A stretch of 64,000 bases of DNA, taken from Davidsoniella eucalypti (taxonomy: Eukaryota > Ascomycota > Sordariomycetes > Microascales > Ceratocystidaceae). Where the stretch lies: NCBI GenBank assembly GCA_004009845.1, contig RMBW01000112.1, positions 29,944 through 93,943 on the forward strand, given 5' to 3'. The position numbers and the translations under genes are program-made. A model generated the notes under the pieces. The model made no database searches. It saw nothing but the letters and a program-made list of their open reading frames with translations, and had not been told where the DNA came from. This document shows positions 11,579 to 25,200 of this stretch, piece after piece. Each line of letters opens with the position of its first letter. Within the stretch, counting starts at the first letter, position 1.

Positions 11579-13842
11579 CTTCCCAAGTTTGTCTGTCGGC
11601 TGTAGGCGAGAAGAAACGGCCAAGCAACTTGGATAAATTCACGATTAAAACAAAGGGCATGCATAATGGGTCGGAATCGTGCGGCGTGAGGCGTGGCTAA
11701 TTCGTTGCTTGCTGCTTCTGCTGCTGCTTCTGATACTGCTACCATTATTACTGCTATTATCCACTAGCTTTAGCTGACTGATTAGCTGCTGAACGCTATA
11801 CAGACACACACATAGTGCATATGCCGATACTATGTAGTGTACTCTGCAGCACATCATCGTCCATAGCTACTATACATACATGTAGCCGTCGTTCGATATG
11901 CCGCCACTGCTATAGCGGGTACTCTTTCTCTCACTGCACCCGTCCCTCTTTCTTGCTTTCTCTCTCTTATCTTGCTGCCACTCTCTCCCCGAGGCACAAA
12001 CAAGGGCAGCCAGCAGCCAAGGGTCAGGTCAAGCTGTGCAGAAACCCAAAGCGACCTTGAAAGTGGGCCAGGACAACGCAGAGCGCAGCCCGGGGGGGTT
12101 AGAAGCACGATGCCTGTTGTGGTATCTGGTCGGCGCCTGTTGCGATATCTCCATCTGACTCTGTGTGTGGGCTTGGAATCTCTGGCTGTGATATAAGGCG
12201 TAGCAGCTGCTGTTCTCTCCTCTGGAACTGCCTGTGTGCGTATGTTCGTATTGGCTGTACTTTCGTCGTGCTCTTAGCAGCATCAATCTTCGTATCAAGC
12301 ACCAGCTCTGCCCTAGTCGAGCATCCAGCGGCACCGAAGGGCTGAATCCACGACATTATTACGCATTAGCTCCATGATCCCGCCGACTTCCAGCGAGCAA
12401 AGCAGACCAAGAAAGCCCCGCAAAGGGACGAAAGGCAGTCCGTTTTGTGCTGCTACCTGTTAGGGTCATATGAGACGGCGCTGGATATTACCCTCTCAAG
12501 GTGCTCTTATGATTTTCCAACAGCCCATGTCCTCCCTGTGCCCATGCTAGCGCTAACCTTTTGCAGACTGAGTCGAGTTTTGCCGCCTGGAGGTCCTGTG
12601 CTAGAGAGTGCACGGTATAGCTTGGATCAACACCAAACAAATGTACGTGAGTTTCCAGGCCTTTTCTCGCAAGATTTTCCAACGACTTTGGGCCTAGATC
12701 ATCTTCTTTTGATTGTTATGGCCTTTATATCTACGCAGGGGAAGATTTATGTACAGCCAAAGGTCGGGGAAGCCCATCCCATGATCCGGCTTGCTAGCAC
12801 CAGCAACAAATCATGATTTGTGCGTTGGTAGTATTGTATTGTGTTCGAAGCCGCGTTTGTGCCCTCGTTACGCCTAGCGTTGGCAATAATGATATTGCAT
12901 CTATCATATCTTCTGTTCTGGCGCATTTGCCGCTGCTCGGACGCTGCTATCCATGTGAATATTGCCGCAACCCGGAAAAGAAGAAGAAGAAAACCGCTAT
13001 TGTCGACTGTAAGATGGTCTTGTCGATAACTGCGCTTTGAATTCGAGACACCGCAAGCTTTGATGCCAAAGGAACGCCCCGATCATTAGTTTGCAGTACT
13101 TTTTCCCATCTTTGTCCTATAACCTGCCTATTTATTATGTCTCCCAAAATATATAGTTCCATATATCTAATTCTTGCATAATACTACTAAGGCATCTTTG
13201 CTAACTATTTACCAACCAATGACGATAACATCCGCATTAAACTCACGATAAGGCAGACTCTCGGTTTTATCCTCGATGCAGAATAAAAGTTCGAGTTATA
13301 CGAGCCCCCAATGATATCCATTGCTCACCACTGTTTGACACACTAGGCTCGCATCATCCACTGCTGGCCATCAATTCGACACGGCTCGGCTGATCTTCCA
13401 GTCTGTTCCCACATCAGAGCCCGTTCACAGCGGCAGACATCTAGACAAGATTTGCCAAAGTACCCTGTCCCATCCGCCAGTTTTGCATCCTGCCTTTTGC
13501 CTTTTCCTGCTACATGGCGCATAAGCACCAAATTGACTAACATTCCATGTCTTCTAGCAAACAAATCGGCCGTCTCACTCATACGCCATTGCCTGTCCCA
13601 TAGAGCAAAGGAGACGCGCAAATAAAGCCTCAGCTCTTTTATTGTGCATATCGCGAGTTGCTCTACATCCTGGATCACCGGGAGAAAAACAAGCCTGTAA
13701 ATAAAAAACGTGAGTGTTGATCCATGGGGGAGAGGTGGTCCGCGCTTTGGACTGGCCCATCAAAGTCGGCGCAACAACCAACTCAATCCGCCAAAATATC
13801 ATTGGAAGCTTCAAGGTTATGTTTCGCACCTCGTGGCATACT

Positions 13843-13877
13843 AGCTTAGCTCAGCTTAGCTTAGCTTAGCTTAGCTT
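13843..13877. repeat. (AGCTT)7 pentanucleotide tandem repeat
   Basis: Seven AGCTT units, the second reading AGCTC. The phase TTAGC looks slightly telomere-like, but the unit is not TTAGGG and the array is short and internal. Confidence 0.95.
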
Positions 13878-15480
13878 AGACCACAATGCTATCCGATCAG
13901 TGTTGCCCATCAAATCCGCCGCCCAATCGGTCAACCAGCTCAAATCAGCAGCCAGTCAGTCTATTAGCCCAATCCCCTTGGAATTTACCCAGCACACAAT
14001 CAGCACTATGTATGCAGAAGGCCATGGTTACTCGGAACCCCATCAGCCTCTTCTTCTCTTTCTTCTCTTGAATGATCGCGACATCCCATCGTTTCCAAAT
14101 CACGTGCCCAAGTAAAACCAAGCCAGACCCGTCACCATCCTCTTGTCTCCCTACTTTCCACTCGGGTTAGTTGTCCGGCCGCCAGTCTGCGCTCAATATT
14201 TGGCTTTGTTGAAAAAGAAAAGGCCCATGGCTTTCTCCAACTATCAAGCGAAGTCCCCAATAGAAAAAAAAAAGGAAAAAGACAAACAGATCTCAGCTAG
14301 CTAATCGAAGAGAAGTTCTGATTAATTACGCGGAATACTCCGTCTTTACAAGTCTTGCCCTTCTTCTTTCTCTCTCTCTATCGCTATTCCTTCTACCTGT
14401 TTTTTTTTTCTTCTCTGGGCTTGATCTCGCAAATCGTGGACGATAACGATGGCACTGAGATCTTCGGCTGTGTTATCTCTCGGGCGATTAGCCTGACCGC
14501 AATCCCATTTTATGGCCCCCAGGCGAAGTCTTTCTCTCCCCATGTACCGGCTTATTTTTCGTTGCACTGACTTAACGCCGGCCAAGAGCCCTCTACAACT
14601 GTATCAGTACATGTACGCAGTGCGAAACAAGAAGATACACCCCCAAGTCCAATGTCAAGCTCTAATTGTTACCGTCATGGCCATGGCCATCTCTTCTTTC
14701 GCACGTTGCCTCTACTTGTATATAGTTGTATGGCCGGTTTGTAACGTACAGTGCACGCTCCCGTCTTGCGGTTCGATAATACATAGAAACTCCATGTCGT
14801 TTCATCTCTCCCGGCCTGCATCTGGAGCCGTACAAAGTTTACACAACATGCTCTGGTGCATATTCGATGAGACGTGCAGCAAAGTAATCAAGACAGCCAA
14901 TAAGGCTGACCCAGAGTGTGAATATGTGTAAGCAAGTCTAAGCATCTTGCCGGTACATTCACAAGTATTCCGCTAATGGCCGATGTTGCCATTATCGAAA
15001 ATAGACAATGCTGAACCATGTGGTTGCTTAGCATTCCTCGTGTCCAGCCATGTTCCATTCCTCTTATTGGATCATTTCCTTCTATTTAGTTTCCATTTCT
15101 CCATCAGGGACCTGTAAAGGCTAGTTGAATGCCAGCTGCCTAGCGTCTTGCAGGCTTTCGATTACTCTTGCTATCCTATTTTTTTTTTCTGTGTCCGTTA
15201 TTCCACGCCGTTGACAGCGGCCATGCGATGGTACGGGCACTAATAAGCACTGCCCGCCACACTCATACTCGCCGGTCTTGGATTGTCTTTTTTCCAGCTC
15301 ATCTATTGCTCTTTTCTTTTTTTACTCTCTCGCTCTCTTTCTCCCTTCGACGGCGCCAAAATGCTACGCCAAAAACCTACAAATACTCTGGGCGGCGTGG
15401 TGTTGTTAAGTATGGCTTGCCCGCTAGCTTAGCAGGCGGCAGGGTGCCACCTGTCTCGCAGTAACTCTCACCTTTCCCTT

Positions 15481-18029
15481 TTAGTACAGCACCCTCCGAA
15501 GCCAGCCTTGGAGAGTCTGGCGCTATTTTCTCGAGCAAGATGGTAATAAACTACACATCTGCACACACACACAGATACATCCATAGTAAGTTCAAAAGGT
15601 TATTATAAGCTGGAACCAAGGCCCATGCTTTTGGAGCGAAGCTAAACAGGCATTTCTGCTGCCATATTCATCACATCTGCCATGGCCAGCAACTATTTCC
15701 GCACTCCGGCTCTGTTCTTCTTTCACTTCCAAGTTCAAATGGCCGCCAGGATTTCCTCATTAAAATCTAATCAGCGGGAAATGCGATAGCCCTTTCCAAA
15801 TTTAGAAAACAACGTCTTAGGGAGGATAACCCTTCTCCAACCGTCTCTTTGAAAGGTCGTCACTATCCTTATAGCTGAAGCTCTAGTTGCTCTCATTGTA
15901 GACTTGTAGACTTTCTCGTAGATTAATTTGGTTGTTCATGCCAAAAATCCATAATGAACAAGCTACAAAGCCGCAAGTTCTTGATTAAGATGATAATATG
16001 ATAAATGGAGTGTATATATCATCCTTATTTTTATTCTGTGACCAGATGACTGTCAGATCATGGTATCGATGTCATACACGGAGTTTCATTTTGACAAAAA
16101 GCAACAAGTGAGCAACTTTAGGGTTGCAGCAATATGTTAACCCAATTAGCCTAGGCCCACATTTTGCCGTAGATTAGGCGGTATCGAATTAAGTTAGAGC
16201 GATCTTTTTTGACGATAATCTTCAGATAAATTGGTACTAGCCAAAGTGTGATAGCCTTATATATGTAGTACTATGCATTTATATTGTTAATGTAATACAC
16301 ATAATTACCTTTGAGAAAGATACTCTCTGTAGTTCCAAACAAAGTGTCCCAATGAAAGTAAACTACTGGGCAATATAAGGAGGATTATAATTGTGAAAGC
16401 TCCAGATAGCCTGAGAGAGGCAGAAATCTAGATAGCCTTGCCTGATATGAGAATGCCTATTTTTTTGCGGAATTATCTGTTGAAAATAAACTATATGGCT
16501 AGAACAGTAATAGCGCTTACCACATGGCACCATAATAACCTTGTAACTTTGATGGCATAAGGCTGGGTCCAACACTTGATATTACAAGTTTACTTCTTGC
16601 CTCAAAGACTACCTACTACTACTAGAACACATAAATTCTTGTGCTGTAGTATATTAAGTCTAATGCATTCGGTTTTAAAGACTGGAAAGTGGTATTGCAT
16701 GTTGCCTACATTGAAGGAAATTGCCGTTTCCTTCTGTTGAGAAATTGCATCTTTTGCCATTGAACTCCTGTGGCGTACATCACAAGGCCAAGACTTGAAG
16801 CTCATATAAAAGAAATGCCATACTTTGCATCTACAGCAATGGAGGGTAGGACGTGCCATAGAAAAACACGGACACTAGATAAAAGTCCTGTTTTGAGAAA
16901 TCAAGGCAAGAAATATGCCTATGCCTATAAGGCAGTGCAAGTCTAATTCCTTTTTTTTTTTTTCCCTTGTCTTGGCGATGCATTTAACCCAGCTTTATCT
17001 TCTTCTTTATCGGATTTTCTAGGCTTGCCAAAACCCGGGAAAGTCCAGCTGGCCTTTCAGCTTATGGGAAAGCTGCGGCGGGTTGATTCCTTCGTGATGA
17101 AAAAAAAAAACCTCCGCTATTATTATATTTGGATGTTCTGTTGGTTTTCTCTAGTATTCTTTTTGATTACTTTTCTCATCATTGCTGTTCTTCTTTTCCT
17201 CTACTAAGAAGAAAGGAGGATATGTTGAGAATCTTAATACAGGATAGTATAGGGTTAATTATGCGTACTGACTGACATCCCTTTTTTTTTTTTCTTCCTA
17301 CTTGTGTTTGTCGGGTTGCTGATTCTTGCATATTGTTGGGGGCCAGACCATCTGTTAGTATCCGGTACCTTAGCTTGTTATCCGCAGGAATTTTTGTAGC
17401 CCGACTAGCCTTCACTTTTTCGATGATGTCGTATCTGCTAAAGATAGGCCTGCAAGTACAACCAGACGTAGCTGTATCTCCAACAACAATACGCTTCAAC
17501 ACAGACCTCCTAGCTATCTGGCTGAAATGCCTTGTCAAGAAAGAGAGAGTTGCACATGGCTACCAATTGTTATATTACTATGATTAAACTTGCATCGTGT
17601 TGATCCCTCTGTCGACATCTATCCAGGCTCAACACCAAAATAAAAGAAAACGATACGGCATGTCCGTTTGCACCTAATCACCACCACCCCTATTCAGGCT
17701 GCAACAAATGACTGAAGACGAGGCTTGGAATACAACGATACAAGTATTGCGACCTCTCTTCCATACCGTAAGGGGGTATAAAGCAATGGATAAACTTGCC
17801 ATAACGAGTATGATGTTTGTCTCCAAACCAACCTGAGCATGTTACGAGAAGCCATACTTTCTCTGTGTGTTTTATTATTGCTCGACTATATTAGATACCG
17901 GGAGGGTTATATGTGCGCCTGGTGTTTGGGATGCTTGCAATAAAGACCGTTTATTCGGCGATGGTAGTTACGATCGGCTTGCGGTGAACAGTGCACCGAC
18001 CATCTGAAGCCCAGCACGGCGGTGCGCCA
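15481..18029. other. non-coding, AT-richer stretch
   Basis: No gene, RNA gene or mobile-element frame is visible. T-runs occur near 16950 and 17281 without flanking duplications. Stops are frequent in all six frames. Confidence 0.5.
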
Positions 18030-18109
18030 AATATTGGGTGTTTTTTTTTTTTTTTTTTTAATTCATTTATCTTATGGAGCTATAGAGCTATGAAGAATAT
18101 TGGGTGTTT
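18030..18109 (-). mobile_element. short poly(A)-tailed retroposed insert with 14-bp target-site duplication
   Basis: The 14-mer AATATTGGGTGTTT occurs at 18030-18043 and again, perfectly, at 18096-18109. Between them lies a 52-bp insert (18044-18095): 16 T followed by 36 bp of unique sequence. On the minus strand this reads as 36 nt beginning CTTCATAGCTCTATAGCTC and ending in a poly(A) tail. That is the structure of target-primed reverse transcription by a LINE-type machinery, with strong 5' truncation. The 36 nt match, at 34 of 36 positions, the plus strand at 22170-22205. The parent RNA could be the 3' end of a LINE, a SINE, or any polyadenylated RNA. Confidence 0.75.
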
Positions 18110-21100
18110 ACAATTAACATTGTGTGTCTACATGTACGCCCACTTGCCACGCTTTCTCCCTATTGTCTCCAGTTTCCTCTGCTCCCTGGTAGCATAAGCT
18201 GATAGCAGATACTGTTCTTGTTATAACCGTGGTACTACTACATAGCAGAGTATCTCCTACTACCTTTTCTATGCTATGCTCCCGGTGGCATTAGCATAGC
18301 TTCAGCTTTGCCCGACTACGCGGAATAATTCAGAAATGGCGCTTGACGGTGGCCAGGCTATACAATTGCAATCATGAATTCTATCTCAAAAGCCTTGATA
18401 AACACAGAAACGCCCATCACAACAACGCCTCATCTTAGTTTTCTATTTTCCGATTCTATCGGGTACATAAGGAGAGAATATTATTGATCACTAGTCCCGG
18501 TAATAGTAGAATGAACCTTTGTCTTTTGTTTGCCGCACATCAACATAATGTGAATACTAGTCTACGGCGTCCTCGCCTGAAGCATCTGCCCAGCAAGTTA
18601 ATTTTTTTTGGCTGGCTACCAAAATAAGATATGTTTCTTTTATTGCCTGTCTAGACTGATTTTCGAGTATAGCGTTGCATTTTCTCTCTTAAAAAATGGC
18701 CCCCTCCCCTAGTATAACTCAAAGTATTGCTTGGCTTGGGTGCTTGTAGATATTCCCAATGTGTACAGTAGGTGATGGTCTTACCTGCCTGTTCTTCTGG
18801 CGCCGTACCCATTTTGTATATCTATTCTTATTTTATGATCACGTTTTTCATCCAAGGTAAGTCACAGTTTCCCTGATGCTTTCTAGTGACCAGAAAAGGC
18901 ACCTTAGGTGACCGGGCTACAGTAGCTCATTTACCAAAATAACTATTCTAATACGTAAAGTACTGCACATCGAGAAAGATTATAATATTACATACTACTA
19001 TGATTCACGATCACTACTGATCTTATTACTGGCTACTATTGCTTGTACTAGATTTGAATATAGAGGCACGAGGCCTTAGACATCGGCCTGTATAACTCGG
19101 AGATAGTGTCCAGAATAATAGTAAGGAAGCCCACTGACTCTTGGGAATCTTCGTGCCGCATTGTGTTCATCGGCAGTACCGTACGCATGGGCGTTGGCGT
19201 CTAAATCTAAAAATCTACAGGTACTATACCGACCCAATTTCCTGTCCCGATATATGGGACTAAAATCTCGCGTCTTATATTCTTATTGGACAAGTATATC
19301 TTAAAAGGGTTGGTCTCAGATTCAATGACTGCTTACTTACATTTTCAAGAGATGGAACAGTGTTACCCTCGTCCTGGATTTACTCCTAACGCTTGAGCCA
19401 TCGCTGTTGGTATATAAATATTTTCCACTACAACTTTGGTTGTTTGAGCAGAGTTGCTACCAATGCCAGTATCATGCTATTCCCGAGTAATATCAAACCC
19501 ATGCATGCAACGAGTATCATCAGATGGTGGAAACTACCACATTGTAGTGGTGCACGCACAATGGTGGCACGTCGGGCGAGGTATAGTAGAAGAAAGAAGG
19601 AGAAAAAAGTCACCGTTGCTAAACTCCTTCAGGAAGGGATTTGGTGAGACTATATCAACTTAATATGAGGATGGTAAGCATACGGAATGTCGCATGGTTG
19701 TAATTATTTTTTCTTCGCCGCTAGCCGCTTGTCCAAAGCCTACCCAAGCCTCGGGTTTATAATCATATCGAAGCTATTTTTGCTTCTTCCTGGCTTCCAA
19801 CTTGGGTCATAGCTTGAAATCTAACCTTCAATAATATTGGCTATAGCATCAAGTAGATACGTAAGCTACTGGCCGCATAGGGCTGTATCACACATGTTGG
19901 CAATCCATCAATACTCTTGAAGAAGAGATGGTCATAGTGTTTGGGATAAGTTACGCTTATTGTATGAACAAGGCCGCCTTTGTAGTAATTAGTAATGTAT
20001 CAAAGAACCAGTCTATCTTTTTGTTGTGTGTCAAGTCTGCTTTCATGATGTCTTACTTTGCTACTTATTTACTACATATGTATACATGATAGTCATACAT
20101 ATATTCTTCTGCTAAACATTGACAGGAAAGGTATATAACAGTTAGTTATGTACTTGAGTTACAACTACAAAATGTAAGTAGGTTATGTGCTGTGAGAAAC
20201 AGGGGGGCTGTCAGTGTCAAAGCTTCACAAGTAAAAGACTTAGCTTTACCCTAGTCAGGTCAGGTCCACCAGTCTGTTGAAATCCAAAACTACGTCCATG
20301 TTAGCCCAGCATATAAAACAATATATAACTGTGTAAGTATGTAACGACTTCTGCTCCTCACTAGAACAGCATCTAAGGGAAATAAAGATTATGAAAACAC
20401 ACTGGTAAAAGTCATCGTTAACACACACTCTTTCTTAAAGGATATCTTTTTGATATATATTGAGATATCCTGGTACTTAGTGCGTACCACCAAAAGAAAG
20501 AAACTGCAAGGGCTGCCCAGTAACAATAAAGAAAACAAGCACAATGAGAATGTCATGCCTGGTGGAGAGCTGGGGTTAATGTCAACCCTACTGGGTATAG
20601 GGTCCTGTCGAAGGATTATACGGCCTTGATGAAACCCTTTTGTTGGTCGGCCAAGGCCCTGGCTCAGGTAGACGAATAGCCTAGGAAGGGATCTTCCAAA
20701 GTCTGGAAAAAAATAAAAATAAACAACACCCAAAGGTCCTGTCTATCTCGGCATAAAGATATAGTAAGAAGGCAAGGGGTGATAGAATTAGCCAGCTAGT
20801 TAATATACACTACATATTTATACGTCGAAAGCACTTGGCTCATATGGGTTATCAGATAGGGTTAATACTGCAAGCTTTGTATATGTCTAACGAGCGGAAA
20901 GTTCCGCCCACGAGTACGGTAAATGATAACCCTAGTCCACTTACACATTCCTCAATACAAGGATGGTTATGGTGTTGAAATCGAAAATACCTACATTTTT
21001 CTGCTTATCAATTTTAGTGTGCTAACGTGGAGATACCCATTGAACTGAACAAGAAACCCGAGACTAAGTAGGATTGAATTTCAGAGTCCGAAGCTTCCGA

Positions 21101-22154
21101 TACCCTTTGAAGACAAGAACACCAACTTTGACGGCTACTACTATGGTATCTGGATATTTATTATCCCAACGTGCTGCGTATCATGGTAGTGTTAGAAGCA
21201 TTGGCCTTAACGTTTCCATCGATATTGGGCCATCTGCCACAATCTGCGTTTTGGGATAACCGCTCTAACACGACGTTGTAAGTCGCCATTTTGTTGATTG
21301 TAATGTTGGATGAACCCTTATAGCGCGAATTATCTGCTGGAATCATACATGCCATGCTGCTGGGCACATATAGTTGTATTGGTATTCTCCTGGTTTTATG
21401 TATCCGGTGAAAGAAAAGAAAACAGCACGTGCGGAAGCTGATCGGAGGCTTGGCCAGTGCAGATGGCGCAAGCTCTTCCTATGTTTTCTTCTCCATACTT
21501 TTCGATCATCTCATGTTGGCAACCGACCAACTTGGCCATGAGGTTTCTTTATAGGGCTGCCGAGGCCGGCAAACAGTACATTCTTCCACTTGTTCTGTCA
21601 TTTTCATATGAATTATCTGAGTACTTGGCTGTGGAAATGTATGTTTTTGATATATGTTAAAAGTATATCTTCTAAATCCAGTAGCTTTCTGCTCACTCTG
21701 AAATGATTCTTGCAAGATGGGGGCCTGTTAGACTAGCCTGGGCTACTTGCCAATGCAACGGTGACTGAGCGGGATGCGACGGGCGAAACACTCATTTGGG
21801 ACCAGCGTTGTTTTTCTGCGTGGATGATGTTTTGCTTGCTGCTACACCTGTATTAATCCCAACCCCAAGCTTGTTGTAGGGGTTGTACATACATATGTAA
21901 GAAATAAGAGAAGATACTAGAAAATAAAACATCATCTTTTTTTGTAGAACGAGGGGCATTGGCTCAACGTTCCCATTATCAATGCACTATTATCACCACA
22001 AAGCCTCCTATAGCAGCGTGTGAAACAAAACGTCAATATCGACCCGAAGCTTTAATAACACCCGGTGTATGGTGCAAAGCATCCATAGTCAAGGGTTACT
22101 AGAAAAGGCAAGACAAAAAAGCTAACTGTAGTGTGAAACTTATGTATATTAAAG
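18110..22154. other. non-coding stretch between the two related inserts
   Basis: No gene is recognisable. The frames present are short and unlike known proteins. The sequence is AT-rich, with frequent TATA/CATATG-type words. It does not look like heavily RIP-mutated DNA, because C and G are scattered and CpA/TpG remain common by eye. Confidence 0.5.
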
Positions 22155-22219
22155 TAATAGCTTCCACAACTTCATAGCTCTATAGCTCTATAAGATTAAT
22201 GAATTTAATTAATAGCTTC
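22155..22219 (+). mobile_element. second copy of the short insert, flanked by 10-bp direct repeats
   Basis: Positions 22170-22205 match the minus strand of the insert at 18060-18095 at 34 of 36 positions, so the two copies are in inverted orientation about 4.1 kb apart. The copy sits inside perfect 10-bp direct repeats, TAATAGCTTC at 22155-22164 and 22210-22219, enclosing 45 bp (22165-22209). Its 3' end is TTAAT and not a long A-run, so the tail is short or decayed. It has five more bases at its 5' end than the other copy. The direct repeats suggest it is also an insertion; if they are chance, this could be the source locus. Confidence 0.55.
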
Positions 22220-25200
22220 TGCTGGCCATGTTCTAGTAGCATGATATCTTTTTTTGGGGCAAAATTTGCACTTTTTTTTCTATTACACGATATTATGTCT
22301 AAACCTAATGAGAGACAAAGTCGCTTTCTTGGGAAATTGGAGGTTCGGGAAAAAAAAGCCTGTGCTTTCAAGTCTCTTGCCGTCTCACAAGCTGCATGGC
22401 AAACATGATATGGTATAAAAAAGGACCTCCAACAAGAGTGATGAGACTTGAGCGAGATGAAGAAGCAGAAGAGGGTAAAAAAGCAATTATGTATCATTGA
22501 CGCAGATATCAGGCCATGGCCGAGCTTACCAAAGCCAATATAGCAGAAGAAGGTAATAGTAGAAGTACAAAGCCCCGTTCACTAGGCAATGTGCAATTAA
22601 AAGACCAGATGAATATTTCAAATCCCACGACAACTTTAAAACCTGGAACGGTACAAAAGAAGCTTCGTGTTTGCTTTTGTGTGCATGTTTCGAGGAAAAG
22701 CGCAGCTTATCACCACTGTTGATTGGTCTTTTCATCAATATTCCGATCTCTTTTCCGTGATTGTTCTTCTGTGCTCAACAAAAAGGCACACAGACAGATA
22801 TGAACCCAGTAAAGAACTAACAAATAGCCCTAGCGAGAGGGAATACGGCGCTACAGTCACATAGATGGATACAGAAGGGAATGAAGAGGAGGATGTGTTA
22901 AAAGAAAAAAAAGGAAAAAAAAAAACAGTATGTCCCCCGGAGATAAATAGGACTGGGGTATGAGGAGCTTTGGCCCCTATGTTGATGAAGACAATGTCGT
23001 TTCTCTTTCCCCATGATCATCGCCGGGCACTATAATGATAAGACGCTTTCTTATCATTCTTCCGGGTGGAATAACACTAGAAGAGCCTCTGAATGTCAGC
23101 GTATCTGCCCTGGAATAGGCTAAAAGCTATGACACCTAAAACATTGCGTGTTGCCCTTTACCCTGTAAATACAGTTGATATTTGTATTTCAAGTTTAAAG
23201 TGAGGGCTGCTATCGTGATGTTACGAGGTGCATTTCGTGTATCTTTTTTTCGCCTCGTCTTAACATGCAGCAAACACTCATTCGTCTTTCTCCCTTTCAT
23301 ATCTCTTGTTAGCAAGAGTGGTAGTGGAAAAAAAAACAATAACATGTTGATGCAAAATTCGCCTAGAGCTGATAGTCACCGCAGTCTAGAGCCCTGAATG
23401 GTGAAGCCCTTGCATGCAAATGCATCCAAAGTTTGACGCAAATAATGTAACCCCCAATTTATTATCGTGAAGTTGCAACCAAGCGGATTGATGCAGCAAG
23501 TTTTCGTCTTCATTATTTGGTTCTATTCCTACCACTTACGTTTTAGCAACTGTCTTTTCCCTGTTTTACTTTATTATTCGAAGCGAGGCCCGGTCGACTC
23601 GTAGTCTTATTTTGTGACGGGCCCAGCCAAGACTCGGCCGTCGATCAATTTCATCTAGGCTTTGGTTGTTAGCTTGGCCTATTGTAACGCTGAGTATTCA
23701 GCCCCCCCTCCCCTTCCAGAGAAGAGGCTTAGGTAACCAACTTCGGAATATTGGGCAAGCACAAGATACTCTTATACTCTAAGCTGGTACTCACAGAAAA
23801 TATGGTGTTAGACCAATTTATGAAATGTTCTTAATCCTGGGCTTTTAATGACTTCATTTGACGTATTATAGTACTATCTTGTAGGTTTTTTCTCTCTTAT
23901 ACACAACTCATACATAGAAATAACATGAAATAAAAGTAAAAAAGCCGGTGATCGCTTGATTTTATATGCCAGGGGGGAGGTGTGTGGAATTCTCGCACCA
24001 AAACCATCGAATAGGGCTCTATTCATCTTCCTTAGATTTCCTAGTAGGCTTCACATACTTCTACTATGGAATTTTACTACAACTGTGTTTCATTTGTGTG
24101 TCTAGACTGGCCTATAGTATAATTTTCTTTTGCCTTTTCTACTACACAATACTTTAACCATCTCAAATGTATTCCTGCGACCCTGAGTCCTAGAAGCGAA
24201 GAACAATGAAAGGCCAGACTCCCTTTCGAAGGACATGGGATAAGGCGGTCACTACATTACCTGCTCTTTTGTTTTCATACTGGAAGATCAGTTAGGCTAT
24301 TATATTCAGCGTAGTCTGTAAGCTCTTGAGGCCTACTCGAGGATTTACCTTGATCTTCTTTAAAGCGGGCGCTAAACCCTGACAGATCATCATCAAGTTG
24401 AGGAAAATAAAAGAAAAAAAGATCCGATCATCCTGAACAACGCATTGGCTTTCGACTCGACTAGAGGCGAATTTTCGTGCTGACATGTAGAGAACTAACA
24501 AAACCAAATTAGTTGAAATAAGGCTCTTTGCAAAAGGCCTGACTTTTTGTAAGGTTGATACACTTGCTATCTCTAAAACAAATAAAATGAAGGTGACGAA
24601 AGGTCTGCTTACTGAGGGTTGTTCAAACGCAACCCAAAGATTATTAAAAGTCGCAAGATTGAGACGATTACGGCGATGATGTCGATCATTTAGGGTTAAT
24701 ACATATGGGTTACACTAATACACTTCAGGAACCACCTTTATGAAAAAAAAAAGTGTGTGGAAAACATGACGAATCCAACTGGGATTAGAGGACCAAAACT
24801 TTCTTCTCGGAGATTTTATGCATTGCTTATTGTAAAGCATTTCGGAAACCACAACATATGCCACTCAGCCTCTTGCCGGGGGATATAACACCCGCATTAA
24901 GGTATTTGCTTTTTGACAAGCTTTTCCTTTCCAGTAGATAATGGCTTAGCTGTATGATAATGGGCGGCATATTCTGTAACAGAAACCAAGATTGCCGGAT
25001 AGAGAAGTGGTTCACAGAGATTTTGGTGACTTGCTATATGGGCCCACGTTTCCGTGTTTACGGACAAATGGGGGAGCAATAAAACCAACACAAATATCTC
25101 CTCAACATTATTTATCTTTCATGTCCTGCACCGGTTCTTTCTGTTTCCACAAGGGAGACGGCCCAGGAGGCTTGTTAAGTTTGAGTATCACACAAATGTT

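Larger units (their letters stand above)
11093..15480. other. non-coding stretch, proximal part of the gene desert
   Basis: No recognisable gene. Base composition looks closer to the gene-bearing parts than the AT-richer DNA further right, with many CT-rich patches. It holds an 18-T run (11561-11578), GCT/CTG-rich DNA near 11700-11790, and the (AGCTT)7 repeat. The longest ATG-started frame is 14512-14931 (139 codons). It has a poor start context and no family resemblance. I read this as distal regulatory sequence or non-coding transcript of the homeobox locus, which is inference. Confidence 0.5.

Noticed and set aside
13843..13877. TTAGC-phase repeat as a possible interstitial telomere
   Set aside because: The unit is a pentamer, AGCTT/TTAGC, not TTAGGG, and the array is only seven units long.
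14512..14931. 139-codon ATG-started frame, the longest such frame in the desert
   Set aside because: Poor start context, no recognisable domain and AT-rich unbiased codons. I cannot support it as a gene without expression or conservation.
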